Shown here: piece by piece, positions 25,658 to 35,888 of the stretch
How positions within the stretch are numbered: position 1 is the first letter of the stretch
Layout of the letters: each line of letters begins with the position of its first letter
Assembly (NCBI RefSeq): GCF_024323335.1
Contig: NC_066581.1
Location: 432,716,136 to 432,780,135 of the forward strand
Reading direction: 5' to 3'
From: Lathyrus oleraceus
Taxonomy: Eukaryota > Streptophyta > Magnoliopsida > Fabales > Fabaceae
Length of the DNA: 64,000 nt
Made by a program: the position numbers and the translations under genes
Notes under the pieces: model-generated
Seen by the model: the letters and a program-made list of their open reading frames with translations, nothing else
What the model was told of the DNA's origin: nothing
Databases searched by the model: none

Positions 25658-25927
25658 CTAGCAGTGGGAACCTTCTCCTGGACTGGTTAAGGAATCCATA
25701 AAAGATATGCTCGGTGCATTCTCAAAAGCTACTCCACATTCCAATAAATGGGCCAAAGCTTGGCATGAAGGGGCATTGTCCAATACCACAGTGATGTCAC
25801 ACTTTAAGAGGTTTCCTAGACATTGCAGCAGTTTGGTGTTGCTGCTGTCGCCGGATACTTCTGTTCCATCGCAAGTAGAACTGTGATTTGATATAACCAT
25901 CAATAAAATCAAAAGGCAAAGGGGCAT
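25658..25927 (-). other. Antisense open frame in B's 3' LTR, unrecognised
   Basis: 89 codons containing NTKLLQCLGNLLKCDITVVL and CQALAHLLECGVAF. The composition looks protein-like, and it lies among captured gene fragments. I do not recognise the family. The 5' LTR counterpart is outside the window, so conservation cannot be tested here. It could be a chance frame. Confidence 0.3.
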
Positions 25928-26045
25928 CGTTCAGTTATATAAAAACGAGTTCTGATGACAACAATGAATCCAAGGGTAAAGGCTAATCGGTTGCTAGAGT
26001 CAGGGTCCTACAAAAGTTGTAAAAATTACCAAAGCAGGCCAAGTA

Positions 26046-26673
26046 ATGCTGCTCTATCCTCATGAAACTCCCGACTCAAGTTCTTCAGATGATTTCCAGC
26101 TTTCTGAATTCAGAACATCATCACATGAAAATTATCCAGAATCCAACTTAAGTAGTTTATCATACATTTCCGTTCCTGAGGAGGATTACCTTGGCAATGT
26201 AGGTCCTGAAATACGACTTTCAAGTGGACATCGTTCAGTGGTTGAGGATACATCTTTTTCTGGATCAATGCAACACAACATTGGTGATGATCTCAGGATG
26301 AGTCTTTCTTCTGCGGTTGCAAGAAAAATGCCTGGTATACAATCTGAAGTTGCTTGCTTTGAAAAGGACACGTTAGAGAATAGGATGAGCACTCAATCTG
26401 CTTTCAATAATATGATTGAATCATTGGATTAAGAAACTGCTGAGCTGACTTCAAATGAGGGTATGAATCCATCTTCCCACAACCGTCGATTTAGCTTCAA
26501 CTTAAGTCGAATCGGCAGAAGTTTCAGTTTCGAGGAAGGCCCTGCGGTTTCACAATTTTGTTCTAAGTATGTTTCTTCAAAGTCAGAATCTTCTATTCGT
26601 TGGGAAAATCCAAGCAAAGGAAAGATGAATAGCCAACTACGATCAACAGGCTGTCATCGGTTTGTCAGCAGCT
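26046..26673 (+). pseudogene. Possible captured fragment of a DUF3527-type plant gene
   Basis: Two reading segments in the same frame, separated by a stop at 26430-26432. The second contains NRRFSFNLSRIGRSFSFEEG followed by a YVSSKSESS tail and a CHRF end. To me this resembles the RSFSF-containing region of plant DUF3527 proteins, whose function is unknown. The first segment is serine-rich. The match is from memory of the family's appearance and needs a search. The fragment lies inside an LTR together with other host pieces. Confidence 0.45.
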
Positions 26674-26679
26674 AGCAGT

Positions 26680-27511
26680 AGCAAATAAGAGTGTCGATGG
26701 TGGTGTAAATGTGGTGCTTGCTGAAAAGGAAAAGGAAGGAACGGAAATGGATTTGGCCAAACTAGAATTGGATTTCATGGGGACGTCTGTAATACATTGG
26801 CTGACTTAAAGTAGTTTCAGTTCAATTGTCGCATACAATTACGTCAATATGGCCTCTCCCAGTTGGTTTATTGCTCCAGCAGGATGTTGAAGCAAGCATA
26901 CTCATCACGGCATCCATGCCGCATACAATCTGCACAAACAATCCACATATGCAAACTTCAGCATACCCTGCATGATTCTCTCCAGTGGGACACCAACAAG
27001 TTCAAATAGTGAGAACTTCGGCGCCGGTTAAAACAAAGACAACAATGCATAAACCAGTCCCGATACATTCAACCTGTAACCTGCGAGAAAATCACACGTT
27101 ACAACATCAATCATCAACATCCACTTAGAAACTAAACAGACATAGCAGGAAGTTCATGGTATGAGATAAGTAGTTACTTATCTGATTGTTTAGCCATTGG
27201 CCAAGACAATCCAAATCCTCACACTGTCTATGGATTACCAAACCACCAATTAAACAGAAATGGAAGAAATGGAGGTAATGGTGAGACTCCTCGAGATCTA
27301 AAAAGCAGGAATACGTGATGGTTTTAGTGAAACATAAACAAAACCTCAGGTTATTAGTTATGAAGATGACTCGTCTCGAATTTGCATGCAGTTTAAATAC
27401 AAGCCTCCTTGAAGGATTATTCAACATCCTCGTTCCATCCGGTGCATAAGGATGTGTTTCAATATCAGCATGTTAGGACTAAACTGAACTTAAACCTTCA
27501 AACAAAACAAT
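26680..27511 (+). other. Unassigned part of B's 3' LTR
   Basis: Lies between the DUF3527-like piece and the H+-ATPase piece. There is only a 100-codon antisense frame (27125-27427) without recognisable domains. The stretch may hold intron or flanking sequence of the captured genes. I see nothing firm in it. Confidence 0.4.
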
Positions 27512-28153
27512 AGGCATGACAGTGCTGAAACTGTTCGGAGAGCTCTTCATCTTGGTGCCAATGTTAAAATGATTACCGGTGATCAACTTGCCATAGGAAA
27601 GGAGACTGGGAGGAGACTTGGGATGAGAGCTAATATGTACCCACCTGTTACCGTGCTTGGACAAGACAGAGATGCGAGTATTGCTGCACTTCCAGTTGAG
27701 GAGCTGATTGAGAAGGCATATGAATTTGCTGGGGTATTTTTAGAGCATAAATATGAAATTATAAAGAGGTTGCAAGAAAGGAAACACCTTTATGGAATAA
27801 CGGGGGATGGTGTCAACAATGCTCCATCTTTGAAGAAGACCGATATTGGAATTGTTGTTGCCGAGGCCACAGATGCCGTAAGAGGTGCTTCTGATATTGT
27901 CCTTGAAGAACCCGGATTGAGTGTTATCATCAGTGTCGTCTTAACTAGTAGAGCTATTTTCCAAAGAATGAAAAAACTACACGATCTACGCGGTATCTAT
28001 CATTATCCGTATAGTGTTTGGCTTCATGTTCATTGCACTGATATGGAAATTTGACTTCTCACCTTTCGTGGTCTGGATTATTGCCATTCTTAATGATGGA
28101 ACGATCATGACAATTTCAAAGGATAAGGTGGTTCCATCTCCTTTACCCGATAG
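27512..28153 (+). pseudogene. Plasma-membrane H+-ATPase fragment, part 1 (split by element C)
   Basis: Begins at RHDSAET and runs through [19 protein letters not shown] (cytoplasmic catalytic domain), the hinge motif region [12 protein letters not shown] (normally GDGVNDAP, here D to N), and [21 protein letters not shown] frameshift near 27980 moves the following transmembrane segment to another frame. The frame then reads [20 protein letters not shown] and ends PDS at the element C insertion. The phosphorylation-site region (DKTGT) is not included. The start abuts ...CAATAGGCATGAC. An intron acceptor or a capture breakpoint are both possible. It is a captured, dead fragment. Confidence 0.92.
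28149..28153. other. Target-site duplication of element C, left copy
   Basis: GATAG, repeated at 44159-44163 immediately after the other end of C. Joining the two flanks restores the [10 protein letters not shown] reading of the H+-ATPase. Confidence 0.97.
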
Positions 28154-29870
28154 TGTCGCAACCTGAAAAATACAGTGTGCGAAAAAAACAACCGGCGAAA
28201 GAAAATGACAGAAGAGTCGCCACCGTGCGTTATTCATCCCAAAGGAGGGAAAGGAAACGCTCGAAGTAAACCTGAAAATAGGAAAGAAAAAGACAAGGTC
28301 TCGCAACCAAATCTTGGGTTCGGGAGTCGGTTATGCGAAGGGAAGGTATTAGCACCCCTACGCATCCGTAGTACTCTACGGGATCCACTTTTGTAGTTCT
28401 TGTCTAAAGGGTGTGAGTTTATCTTGTGCTGTTTACTAAAAGGTTAAGAGAAATGACTCGCGCGGATGTCGCATCCACTGCATACGTATCTCATCTGAAT
28501 ATGAGAATCAGAGTCTTCGTAGCTCGGCTGACCTATGGGTTGGGGGTAATTGTGCTCGCTAAGACATCGCGTCTTATGCCTACGTATCTCATCTGGAATG
28601 AGAATCAGAGCAAGCCGTAGTTCGACTAACTACGGGGTTATGGATTATGTTACGGGGTGAACAACGTTACTACGCAATCTACCGGATGCTCGACCTTTGG
28701 AGACTTACTCGCCTGTAGTAGAAGGAGTAAACGTGTTGCTTTGGGTTTTAGGTTTTGTTTGCGTTGTAGGAACGCGCATGCAAAGAGGAAGTCCTAGGCG
28801 GAGGAACAGTGCTACCTAAATTGGCATTGCAAACGGGAGACTATGCGAAGCCTCGCATCCTATGGGGAAACAATCACATCACACAAAACATATATCTTGA
28901 AATAGAAAAAATGCCACCAAGGGGCTCAAACATTGCCTCCTATCGAGGTCTTCCAGCTAAGAAACAGTAGAAATAAAAGGGAAGAAGTAAAATACCACAC
29001 GGATCAAGATCCGAAGTTACAGCAATTAAAGGATAAGCGACCCTGAGATTCTCCCAAGCTGATGCCATCAAAGAAAACCAATCAGTACGGGAAATCGGAA
29101 TAAACCTCCGGAGGGTATCCCTGCGAGAATATGTGAGCCCTCACAAAAACTCAACAAAAGGGGTTAGGCAAGCAGGATGAAATCAAAAGATAACAAGGCC
29201 ATGGCAACACAAAGAACAGGTTAGAACAAAACGGAATAAAAGCAGATACTGTCACATTCGCGACTGCTTCGCCTAGCGAAAGCCTAGCGAAGCTTCGCTG
29301 CGTGCTCGCCTAGAGAAGTAGATAGCGAGCACCTGCGGGATTTGGATTTTCCATTGGTACCTGCACGATGTTAAAGATTCCAGATCCTATGGCATTCACC
29401 TCATAAACGAAATTGTTAAACAGTCAAGGCATAAATCACATATTCATACACAAATATAACCCTGTGGGCCAAGCCTGAGGTTACCTCATATATTCAGTAT
29501 TCAAACCGAGGCATAGAGTAATAGGAACAGAGGCATACCTGATGAGAGACCTGTTAAAATTGGAAGGCAAGGCCGGATTGGCGAAGTAACGTTTAGGGTT
29601 TGCGTGAGGCGGAATGAACTTCTCAGGGCTGCCCGAAGGTTGCTGCAGAGTAGTTCCTAGGTTTGAAACTCCACGTGAACTCCACGTCTATTTCTCAGGG
29701 AATTTCCAAGTGTCTGAAACCCTACTGAAACTCTTATATTTATAGCTGATTTTCGTGGACTTGTGGGCTTGGAATGAGGGAGACCCAAAATTTGTTATAT
29801 TTTAATTATTTATTTAATTTTTCTCTTTTTTTTTTTGGAAAAACTGAAGGGTAAATTTTGGGGTATTACA
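28154..29870 (-). repeat. Element C 3' LTR (1717 bp)
   Basis: Identical in length to the 5' LTR at 42442-44158. It carries a GC-rich hairpin around 29265-29332: GTGCTCGC pairs with GCGAGCAC, and GCTTCGC with GCGAAGC. A TATA-like box lies at 29731-29745 on the minus strand. The conserved U5 module is at 28317-28357, with a PBS-like decamer at 28213-28222. There is no gene inside. Confidence 0.97.
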
Positions 29871-29885
29871 GCTGCCCCTATTCAA
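29871..29885 (-). other. Element C polypurine tract
   Basis: The minus strand reads TTGAATAGGGGCAGC directly before the LTR start TGTAATACCCC. It has the same form as in B and D. Confidence 0.85.
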
Positions 29886-30055
29886 TCAACTGGAGACCCG
29901 GAAAGAAGATAGCGGCGACTTTCGCATTCGAGGTATCAAGGGATTGAATACAATAAAAGCCCAAAAATTTGCACTGAAGTGAAGTGAAGTAACAATGTCT
30001 GTCAAAATCGGCAAAGAGATGGTCTTGAAAGAAGAATTCGTCTGGTACGGTGAAA

Positions 30056-30704
30056 GTCAGTCTGAATATCGAAAAAAGAATGTTAAATTGGATACCAAAA
30101 TAAATGGTAACACAGAAATAACCATGGCCTGAATGCCGCTCATCAGTCTGAATACTGGAAAGGATTTCGATCTGATCATCGGAAAATGGGCCTGAATGCC
30201 ACAAGTCGCATCGACCTGAACGTCGGAAACTTCTTCGATCCGAACACCGGAAAGACTTGGCCTGAATGCCACTTCGATCTGAATATCGGAAAAACTGGCC
30301 TGAATGCCACTTCGATCTGAATATCGGAACACTGGCCTGAATGCCACTTCGATCTGAATATCGGAACACTGGCCTGAATGCCACTTCGATCTGAATATCG
30401 GAAAAACTGGCATGAATGCCACTTCGGTCTGGATACCGGGAAAACTGGCCTGAATGCCACAAGTTGCATCGACCTGAACGTCGGAAACTTCTTCGATCTG
30501 AACATCGGAACACTGGCCTGAATGCCACTTCGGTCTGGATACCGGAAAACTGGCCTGAATGCCACTTCGGTCTGGATACCGGAAAATTTCATGCCTGTCA
30601 GCATTGGCAGAAATAGGGAATGATAATAGAGGCGGCGCACGGGCCAATGACACTTGTTGGCGATAACAAAGGCAAGTCATGAACCATCTTCAGTCTGAGT
30701 ACTG
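30056..30704 (-). repeat. 37-bp-type tandem array with co-varying 4-bp stems
   Basis: Sixteen units (plus-strand view). A six-base core such as CTGAAT, CTGGAT or CTGAAC is flanked by four-base arms. CGAT/ATCG is at 30168, 30275, 30313, 30350, 30387 and 30494. CGGT/ACCG is at 30425, 30531 and 30568. CGAC/GTCG is at 30212 and 30470. CAGT/ACTG is at 30144 and 30691. Exceptions are 30058 (CAGT/ATCG) and 30236 (CGAT/ACCG). The usual spacer is GGAA...TGGCCTGAATGCCACTT, giving a 37-bp period. The repeat has no stop codon on the sense strand in any frame, which creates long meaningless frames. Confidence 0.85.
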
Positions 30705-30839
30705 GAAACAACTTCTAGCTTATCACTTGGGATACCGAGAATGTTTTATGCTTACATGCGTATGTTTGAATTTTTCAATGGCGTAATGCTCCATGAAAAT
30801 GGAAATGCTACGCGATTTGGAATGATGCAATGCAATATG

Positions 30840-31440
30840 ATTCTACATGCAGGGATGCGAAATGCTGGGTAGAATGCCAAGCTGAGGCAAGGGATCTGCT
30901 GGAGAAATGATCACCATCTTCTGGACTCTGGCCAGGCTGCTGAAGATACACACCACAATGAACTCTGTGGGGAGATGACTAGCCATGCGGTGTTCTGGCC
31001 ATACCGAGACTCTGATCGGGGAAAGAATGGCATTGGAAGCCTGCTGCTGAGGAAAGCTACAATGGTTCTGGCAACCACGATTTGCGAGAGATGACTCAGC
31101 AGGGGGAGCAAACACTGATACGGTACCGAGGTTCTGCTTCAAGGAAAGAAACCATGGATCTGGCACTGGGATTATCGATCTGGCATCGAACTCTAAGGAG
31201 CAGCCACTTCTGCTGGAAAGATACAGTCTGGCACTGTCAACTCCGCTGGGGATATATAGTCTGGCACTGTCAACTCTACTGGGGAGTGTATGTCCTGAAA
31301 CAAACGCTTGGGGAAGTACAGTGGTGAAAACCTGCTGGGGATTGAAGAATCCAACGCTCTAATCAGCTCTGCAGGGATAAGACACCGAATTTGTCTGTTG
31401 GCGACTTCACTGGGGAAGATATTCACGATCATCTGCAGGG
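30840..31440 (-). repeat. Array of CTGGC-centred stems and PBS-complementary motifs
   Basis: On the plus strand the phrase CTGGC is flanked by GGTT/AACC (31064-31076), CGAT/ATCG (31176-31188) and CAGT/ACTG (31224-31236). A three-base pair AGT/ACT follows (31258-31268). Between them, motifs like ACTCTGCTGGGGA recur in degenerate form: at about 30961, 31010, 31239, 31273, 31330 and 31363, and TGGCGACTTCACTGGGGA at 31399-31416. On the element's RNA these are complementary to its own primer-binding site. Confidence 0.65.
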
Positions 31441-31930
31441 AATTTTAAGGAAATGCCCCGAGGGTATCTGTTCTGAATAGACGATCCAAAGCACTTAAAA
31501 TTTACAGTAATTTTAAATGTTTATTAAGCATGTACCTGTAAAGCCCTTATGTGTCATGATGCAATGTTTATCAAAAATTCGGACGTCATTTTTGCAAACA
31601 AAACAGTAAAATGAAAATGAAAATAGAGATATACTGAATAACGTGATTTTATTGATTGAACGGCCTCTGAATAGGCATTTACATCAGGAAGCAATCCCTA
31701 GAAAGAGGTAATCGCACAAAAGATAAAAACAGAAATTAATCTAATGGCAATGTGAAATGGATTTCTATTGGGTTCCAATTCTGCTATGACTTGCCCGTCT
31801 TCAAGATCCTCCAGATAATCAGCCTTCTGAAAGAGTGATTGGACTGTTTCCTATCCTTCAAAAATTTCCAGTCATTGGCACGAGATGAGATTCAGAACTA
31901 CTCAGAACGCAGTCATTCGCTTAATCCCTA

Positions 31931-32130
31931 ACTTTTGCCTGGATCGCCCTTTTCGGGTTTTCGATCCACCGGGATACCCATTTTTGCCTAAGTTGCCTTT
32001 TCAGGTTTTCAACTTACCGGGTGTACGATCTTTTTTTATTTTTGTCCCTAATTTTTGCCCGAACCTTTCCATTTTCTTGGTTCGTCGGGATGCCCATTTT
32101 TGCCTGGACTATTCTTTTTACTGTCCAGCG
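31931..32130 (-). repeat. Four hairpins with different perfect 6-bp stems after the pol stop
   Basis: Plus-strand arms: GGATCG 31941-31946 with CGATCC 31962-31967; AAGTTG 31990-31995 with CAACTT 32010-32015; CGAACC 32060-32065 with GGTTCG 32079-32084; CTGGAC 32104-32109 with GTCCAG 32123-32128. Each is preceded by a GCC-type triplet and followed by CGGG. Arm spacing is 13-15 bases. The stretch lies within 10-200 bases downstream of the pol stop. Confidence 0.85.
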
Positions 32131-32138
32131 GGTCTATT

Positions 32139-35100
32139 TTATGCGAAGTATTTTTTAACTGCGTCTGAGTTCACAGGGGAAGCGAAGTCTTCACCCTCCA
32201 TAGTTGCAAGCATTAAGGCCCCACCATCAAAAACCTTGGTGACAATATACGGTCCATCATAGTTAGGAGTCCACTTGCCCCTGTGATCTGTCTGAGGAGG
32301 AAGGATCCTTTTCAACACTAAATCTCCGACTTGGAAACAACGAGGACGCACCTTCTGATCAAAAGCTCTCTTCATCCGACTCTGATACAACTGTCCATGA
32401 CAAATGGCTGCCATTCGCTTCTCTTCGATAAGACTCAACTCATTGAACCTTGCCCGAATCCATTCAGCTTCATCTAACTTGACATCCAACAGGACTCTTA
32501 GAGAAGGAATCTCCACTTCAACAGGTAGGACCGCTTCCATACCATACACAAGGGAGTAAGGGGTTGCCCCTGTCGATGTACGTACTGAAGTGCGGTACCC
32601 ATGCAAGGCGAAGGGTAGCATCTCATGCCAATCTCTGTACGTAACGACCATCTTCTGCACAATCTTCTTTATGTTCTTATTTGCCGCCTCAACAGCGCCG
32701 TTCATCTTAGGACGATAGGGGGAAGAATTGTGATGCTGAATGTTGAAGTTCTGACACATCTCCTTCATCATTTTGTTGTTGAGATTAGAACCATTATCAG
32801 TAATGATTCTTTCGGGAATCCCATAGCGACAAATAATTTCTTTCTTGATGAAACGGGCAACCACATGTCTGGTGACATTCGCAAATGACGCTGCTTCGAC
32901 CCATTTGGTGAAATAGTCGATGGCAACAAGGATGAAGCGATGCCCATTGGAAGCAGTCGGCTCAATCTTTCCAATCATGTCAATACCCCACATGGCAAAC
33001 GGCCACGGCGAAGACATCACATTCAGAGGATTCGGCGGTACATGCACCTTATCAGCATAAATCTGGCATTTATGACACTTCCAAGCATACTTGAAACAAT
33101 CTGATTCCATGGTCATCCAATAATAACCCGCTCTCAACAATTTCTTAGCCATTGCATGTCCACCGGCATGAGTACCGAAGGAACCTTCATGAACTTCCTG
33201 CATTAACATGTCCGCCTCGTGTCTGTCCACACATCTGAGCAAAATCATGTCGAAGTTCCTCTTATACAACACATCGTCTTTGTTCAAGAAGAAACTGCCT
33301 GCCAATCTTCTCAAAGTCTTTCTGTCATTGTTGGATGCCCCTGCAGGGTACTCTTGATTCTTCAGAAAGCACTTGATATCGTGATACCAGGGCTTGTCAT
33401 CGACTACCAGTTCAGCAGCAAACACATGCGCGGCCCTGTCAAGGCGCATCACATCGATCCTGGGAGCATGGTTCCAACGAATTACCTTGATCATGGAGGA
33501 TAGAGTAGCAAGCGCGTCTGCCATCTGGTTCTCATCACGAGGTATATGATACAATTTTACCGTTGTGAAGAAAGTCAACAGTCTTCTCGTGTAATCTCTG
33601 TAGGGGACCAGAGTGGGCTGGAGAGTATTCCAATCACCATTCACTTGATTAATCACCAGAGCTGAATCTCCGAAGATGTCCAGAGTCTTGATTCTCAGAT
33701 CAATGGCTTGCTCAATGCCCAAGATACAGGCCTCGTACTCAGCTTCATTATTTGTGCACTCAAAAGTCAAACGAGCGGTGAAAGGTATGTGGGCACCTTT
33801 CGGAGTTGTAATGACAGCACCAATTCCACTTCCTCTAGCATTGACAGCCCCATCAAACAACAAAGTCCACTTTTCGTTCGGATCAGGTCCCTCCCCAACA
33901 ACTGGCTCTTCACAGTCTTTCATCTTGAGAAACATGATGTCTTCATCAGGGAATTCAAACTTCATCGGCTCATAATCATCAATCGGCTGCTCGGCAAGGT
34001 AGTCTGACAGAATACTACCTTTGATGGCCTTTTGCGACGTGTATTGAATATCATACTCTGTTAAAATCATTTGCCAACGAGCGACCCTTCCGGTGAGAGC
34101 TGGCTTCTCGAATATGTATTTCACTGGATCCATCTTAGAAATCAACAAGGTAGTATGGTTCAACATATACTGCCTCAGTCGGCGAGCAGCCCAGGCCAAA
34201 GCACAGCAAGTTTTCTCAAGCTGCGAATATTTGATTTCACAGTCGGTAAACTTTTTGCTAAGGTAGTATATGGCATGCTCTTTTCGACCAGACTCGTCAT
34301 GCTGTCCCAATACACACCCCATCGAGTTCTCAGTCACTGATAGGTACATTATCAGAGGTCTCCCAGGAACTGGAGGTATAAGGATCGGAGGTTTCTGTAG
34401 ATACTCTTTTATCTTCTCGAAAGCCCTTTGACAATCTTCATTCCACCTGATAGCCTGATCTTTCCTCAGCAATTTGAAAATTGGCTCACACGTGGTTGTT
34501 AGGTGAGAGATGAACCTTGCAATGTAATTCAACCTCCCTAAGAAACTACGGACTTGCTTTTCTGTTCTTGGCTCAGGCATTTCCTGTATTGCTTTCACTT
34601 TGTCAGGATCCACCTCAATCCCTTTTCCGCTAACAATAAAACCCAGCAATTTTCCCGATCTCACCCCGAAAGTGCACTTGTTCGGATTAAGCCTCAGCTT
34701 GAATTTCCTCAAACGCTCAAATAATTTCTGCAAATTCACCAAATGTTCTTCTTCTGTCTGAGATTTGGCAATCATATCGTCCACATAAACCTCGATTTCA
34801 TGATGAATCATATCATGGAACAGAGTTACCATAGCTCGTTGATATGTTGCTCCGGCATTTTTCAGACCAAACGGCATCACCTTGTAGCAGAAGGTGCCCC
34901 ACGGGGTTATGAAAGTTGTCTTTTCCATGTCTTCTGGTGCCATCTTGATTTGGTTATAGCCAGAAAAGCCGTCCATGAAGGAGAATACCGAGAACTGAGC
35001 TGTATTATCCACCAAAACGTCGATGTGAGGTAATGGGAAATCATCTTTAGGGCTAGCTCTGTTCAGATCCCGATAGTCGACACACATCCGTACCTTTCCA

Positions 35101-35613
35101 TCCTTCTTAGGTACTGGGACGATGTTTGCAACCCATGGCGGATAATTGGTGACTGCTAGAAACCCTGCATCCAACTGCTTTTGCACTTCTTCCTTTATCT
35201 TGACAGCCATCTCTGGTCTTGTTCTTCTGAGCTTCTGCTTGACCGGAGGACAACCTTCTTTGAGAGGCAAGCGGTGTACCACGATGTCTGTGTCCAGCCC
35301 AGGCATGTCCTGATAAGACCAGGCGAAGATGTCAATGTATTCTTGCAGCAATTTAATCAGCCCTTTCTTCACATTATCTTCCAAAGCAGCCCCTATTTTG
35401 ATTTCTCTCTTGGCGTCTTCGGTGCCGAGATTAATCACTTCAACAAACTCTTGATGCGGTTGAATAACCCTTTCCTCTTGTTTCAACAACCTGGCAAGTT
35501 CTTCAGGGAGTTCACAATCTTCATCATCCTCTTCTTCAGCTTGAAAGATTGGATTTTCAAAGTCGAAGCGAGCCATAGCAGAACCGTTATCAATAGGATC
35601 CGGTGATGTGCAT
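32139..35613 (-). CDS. Element C pol: reverse transcriptase, two RNase H domains, integrase
   Basis: Open frame of 1,180 codons (ATG at 35681). The spliced product probably enters at 35613. Order by residue of the open frame: RT about 150-400 with VPVPKKDGKVRMCVDYRDLN and YVDD near 297; Ty3-type RNase H ending near 540 (LSKKFTDCEIKYSQLEKTCC). A second, archaeal-type RNase H starts near 602 (WTLLFDGAVNARG, with later E and D residues), as known for the Tat lineage. Integrase follows, with an H-H-C-C zinc region near 820-870 and the catalytic triad D (WGIDMIG), D (ITDNGSN) and E (NGAVEAANK), the last two 35 residues apart. It ends at a TAA close to the hairpin array. No break was seen. It copies element RNA into DNA and inserts it. 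Confidence 0.95.
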
Positions 35614-35888
35614 CTGCATGAGTGATGGTATGTGCTTATGAGTGTGAAAAAAAATGTGGAAACTAAACAAAACATTGCCATTTTTTTTTATTATTTTCTT
35701 TATTATATATTTTTTTTGAAAAACTGCAAAAAATAGAAAGACAAGGAACGAAATATTTGAATGCGAAAAGACGTCTTTTATTTATGATAAAAAAATGCAA
35801 GTGTCACATAGACGGGCCCTACAATGAGTCGTTACGCCCTGGGTGGAACGTAAGACTTGGATATGCATGAATAAACAAAGAAAATTAC
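35614..35888 (-). other. Predicted intron between gag-pro and pol of element C
   Basis: The donor GT at 35888-35887 overlaps the gag-pro stop (GAG TAA). The acceptor CATGCAG ends at 35614. Removing these 275 bases joins LEE to CTSPDPIDNG in frame. Element A has the same arrangement and phase. Unspliced RNA would give gag-pro alone, spliced RNA gag-pro-pol. This is inferred from sequence and known Ogre biology. Confidence 0.8.

Larger units (their letters stand above)
24120..28153 (+). repeat. Element B 3' LTR, first part (before element C)
   Basis: Starts TATCATACCCC, a TG-to-TA change of the usual TGTCATACCCC start. Typical LTR sequence runs to about 25480. Beyond that lie an antisense reading frame, a DUF3527-like fragment and an H+-ATPase fragment. 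The LTR resumes at 44164 after element C. The combined length is about 8,022 bp, very large for an LTR. Confidence 0.85.
29886..32138 (-). other. Element C 3' untranslated region
   Basis: About 2.25 kb between the pol stop and the polypurine tract. It contains three distinct arrays, described separately. The remaining stretches (29886-30050, 30710-30840, 31445-31915) are non-coding and show no recognised signal. Confidence 0.8.

Noticed and set aside
29878..30680. Three overlapping minus-strand frames of 154-216 codons in element C's 3' UTR
   Set aside because: They lie over the 37-bp array, which lacks stops in every sense frame; they are repeat artefacts.
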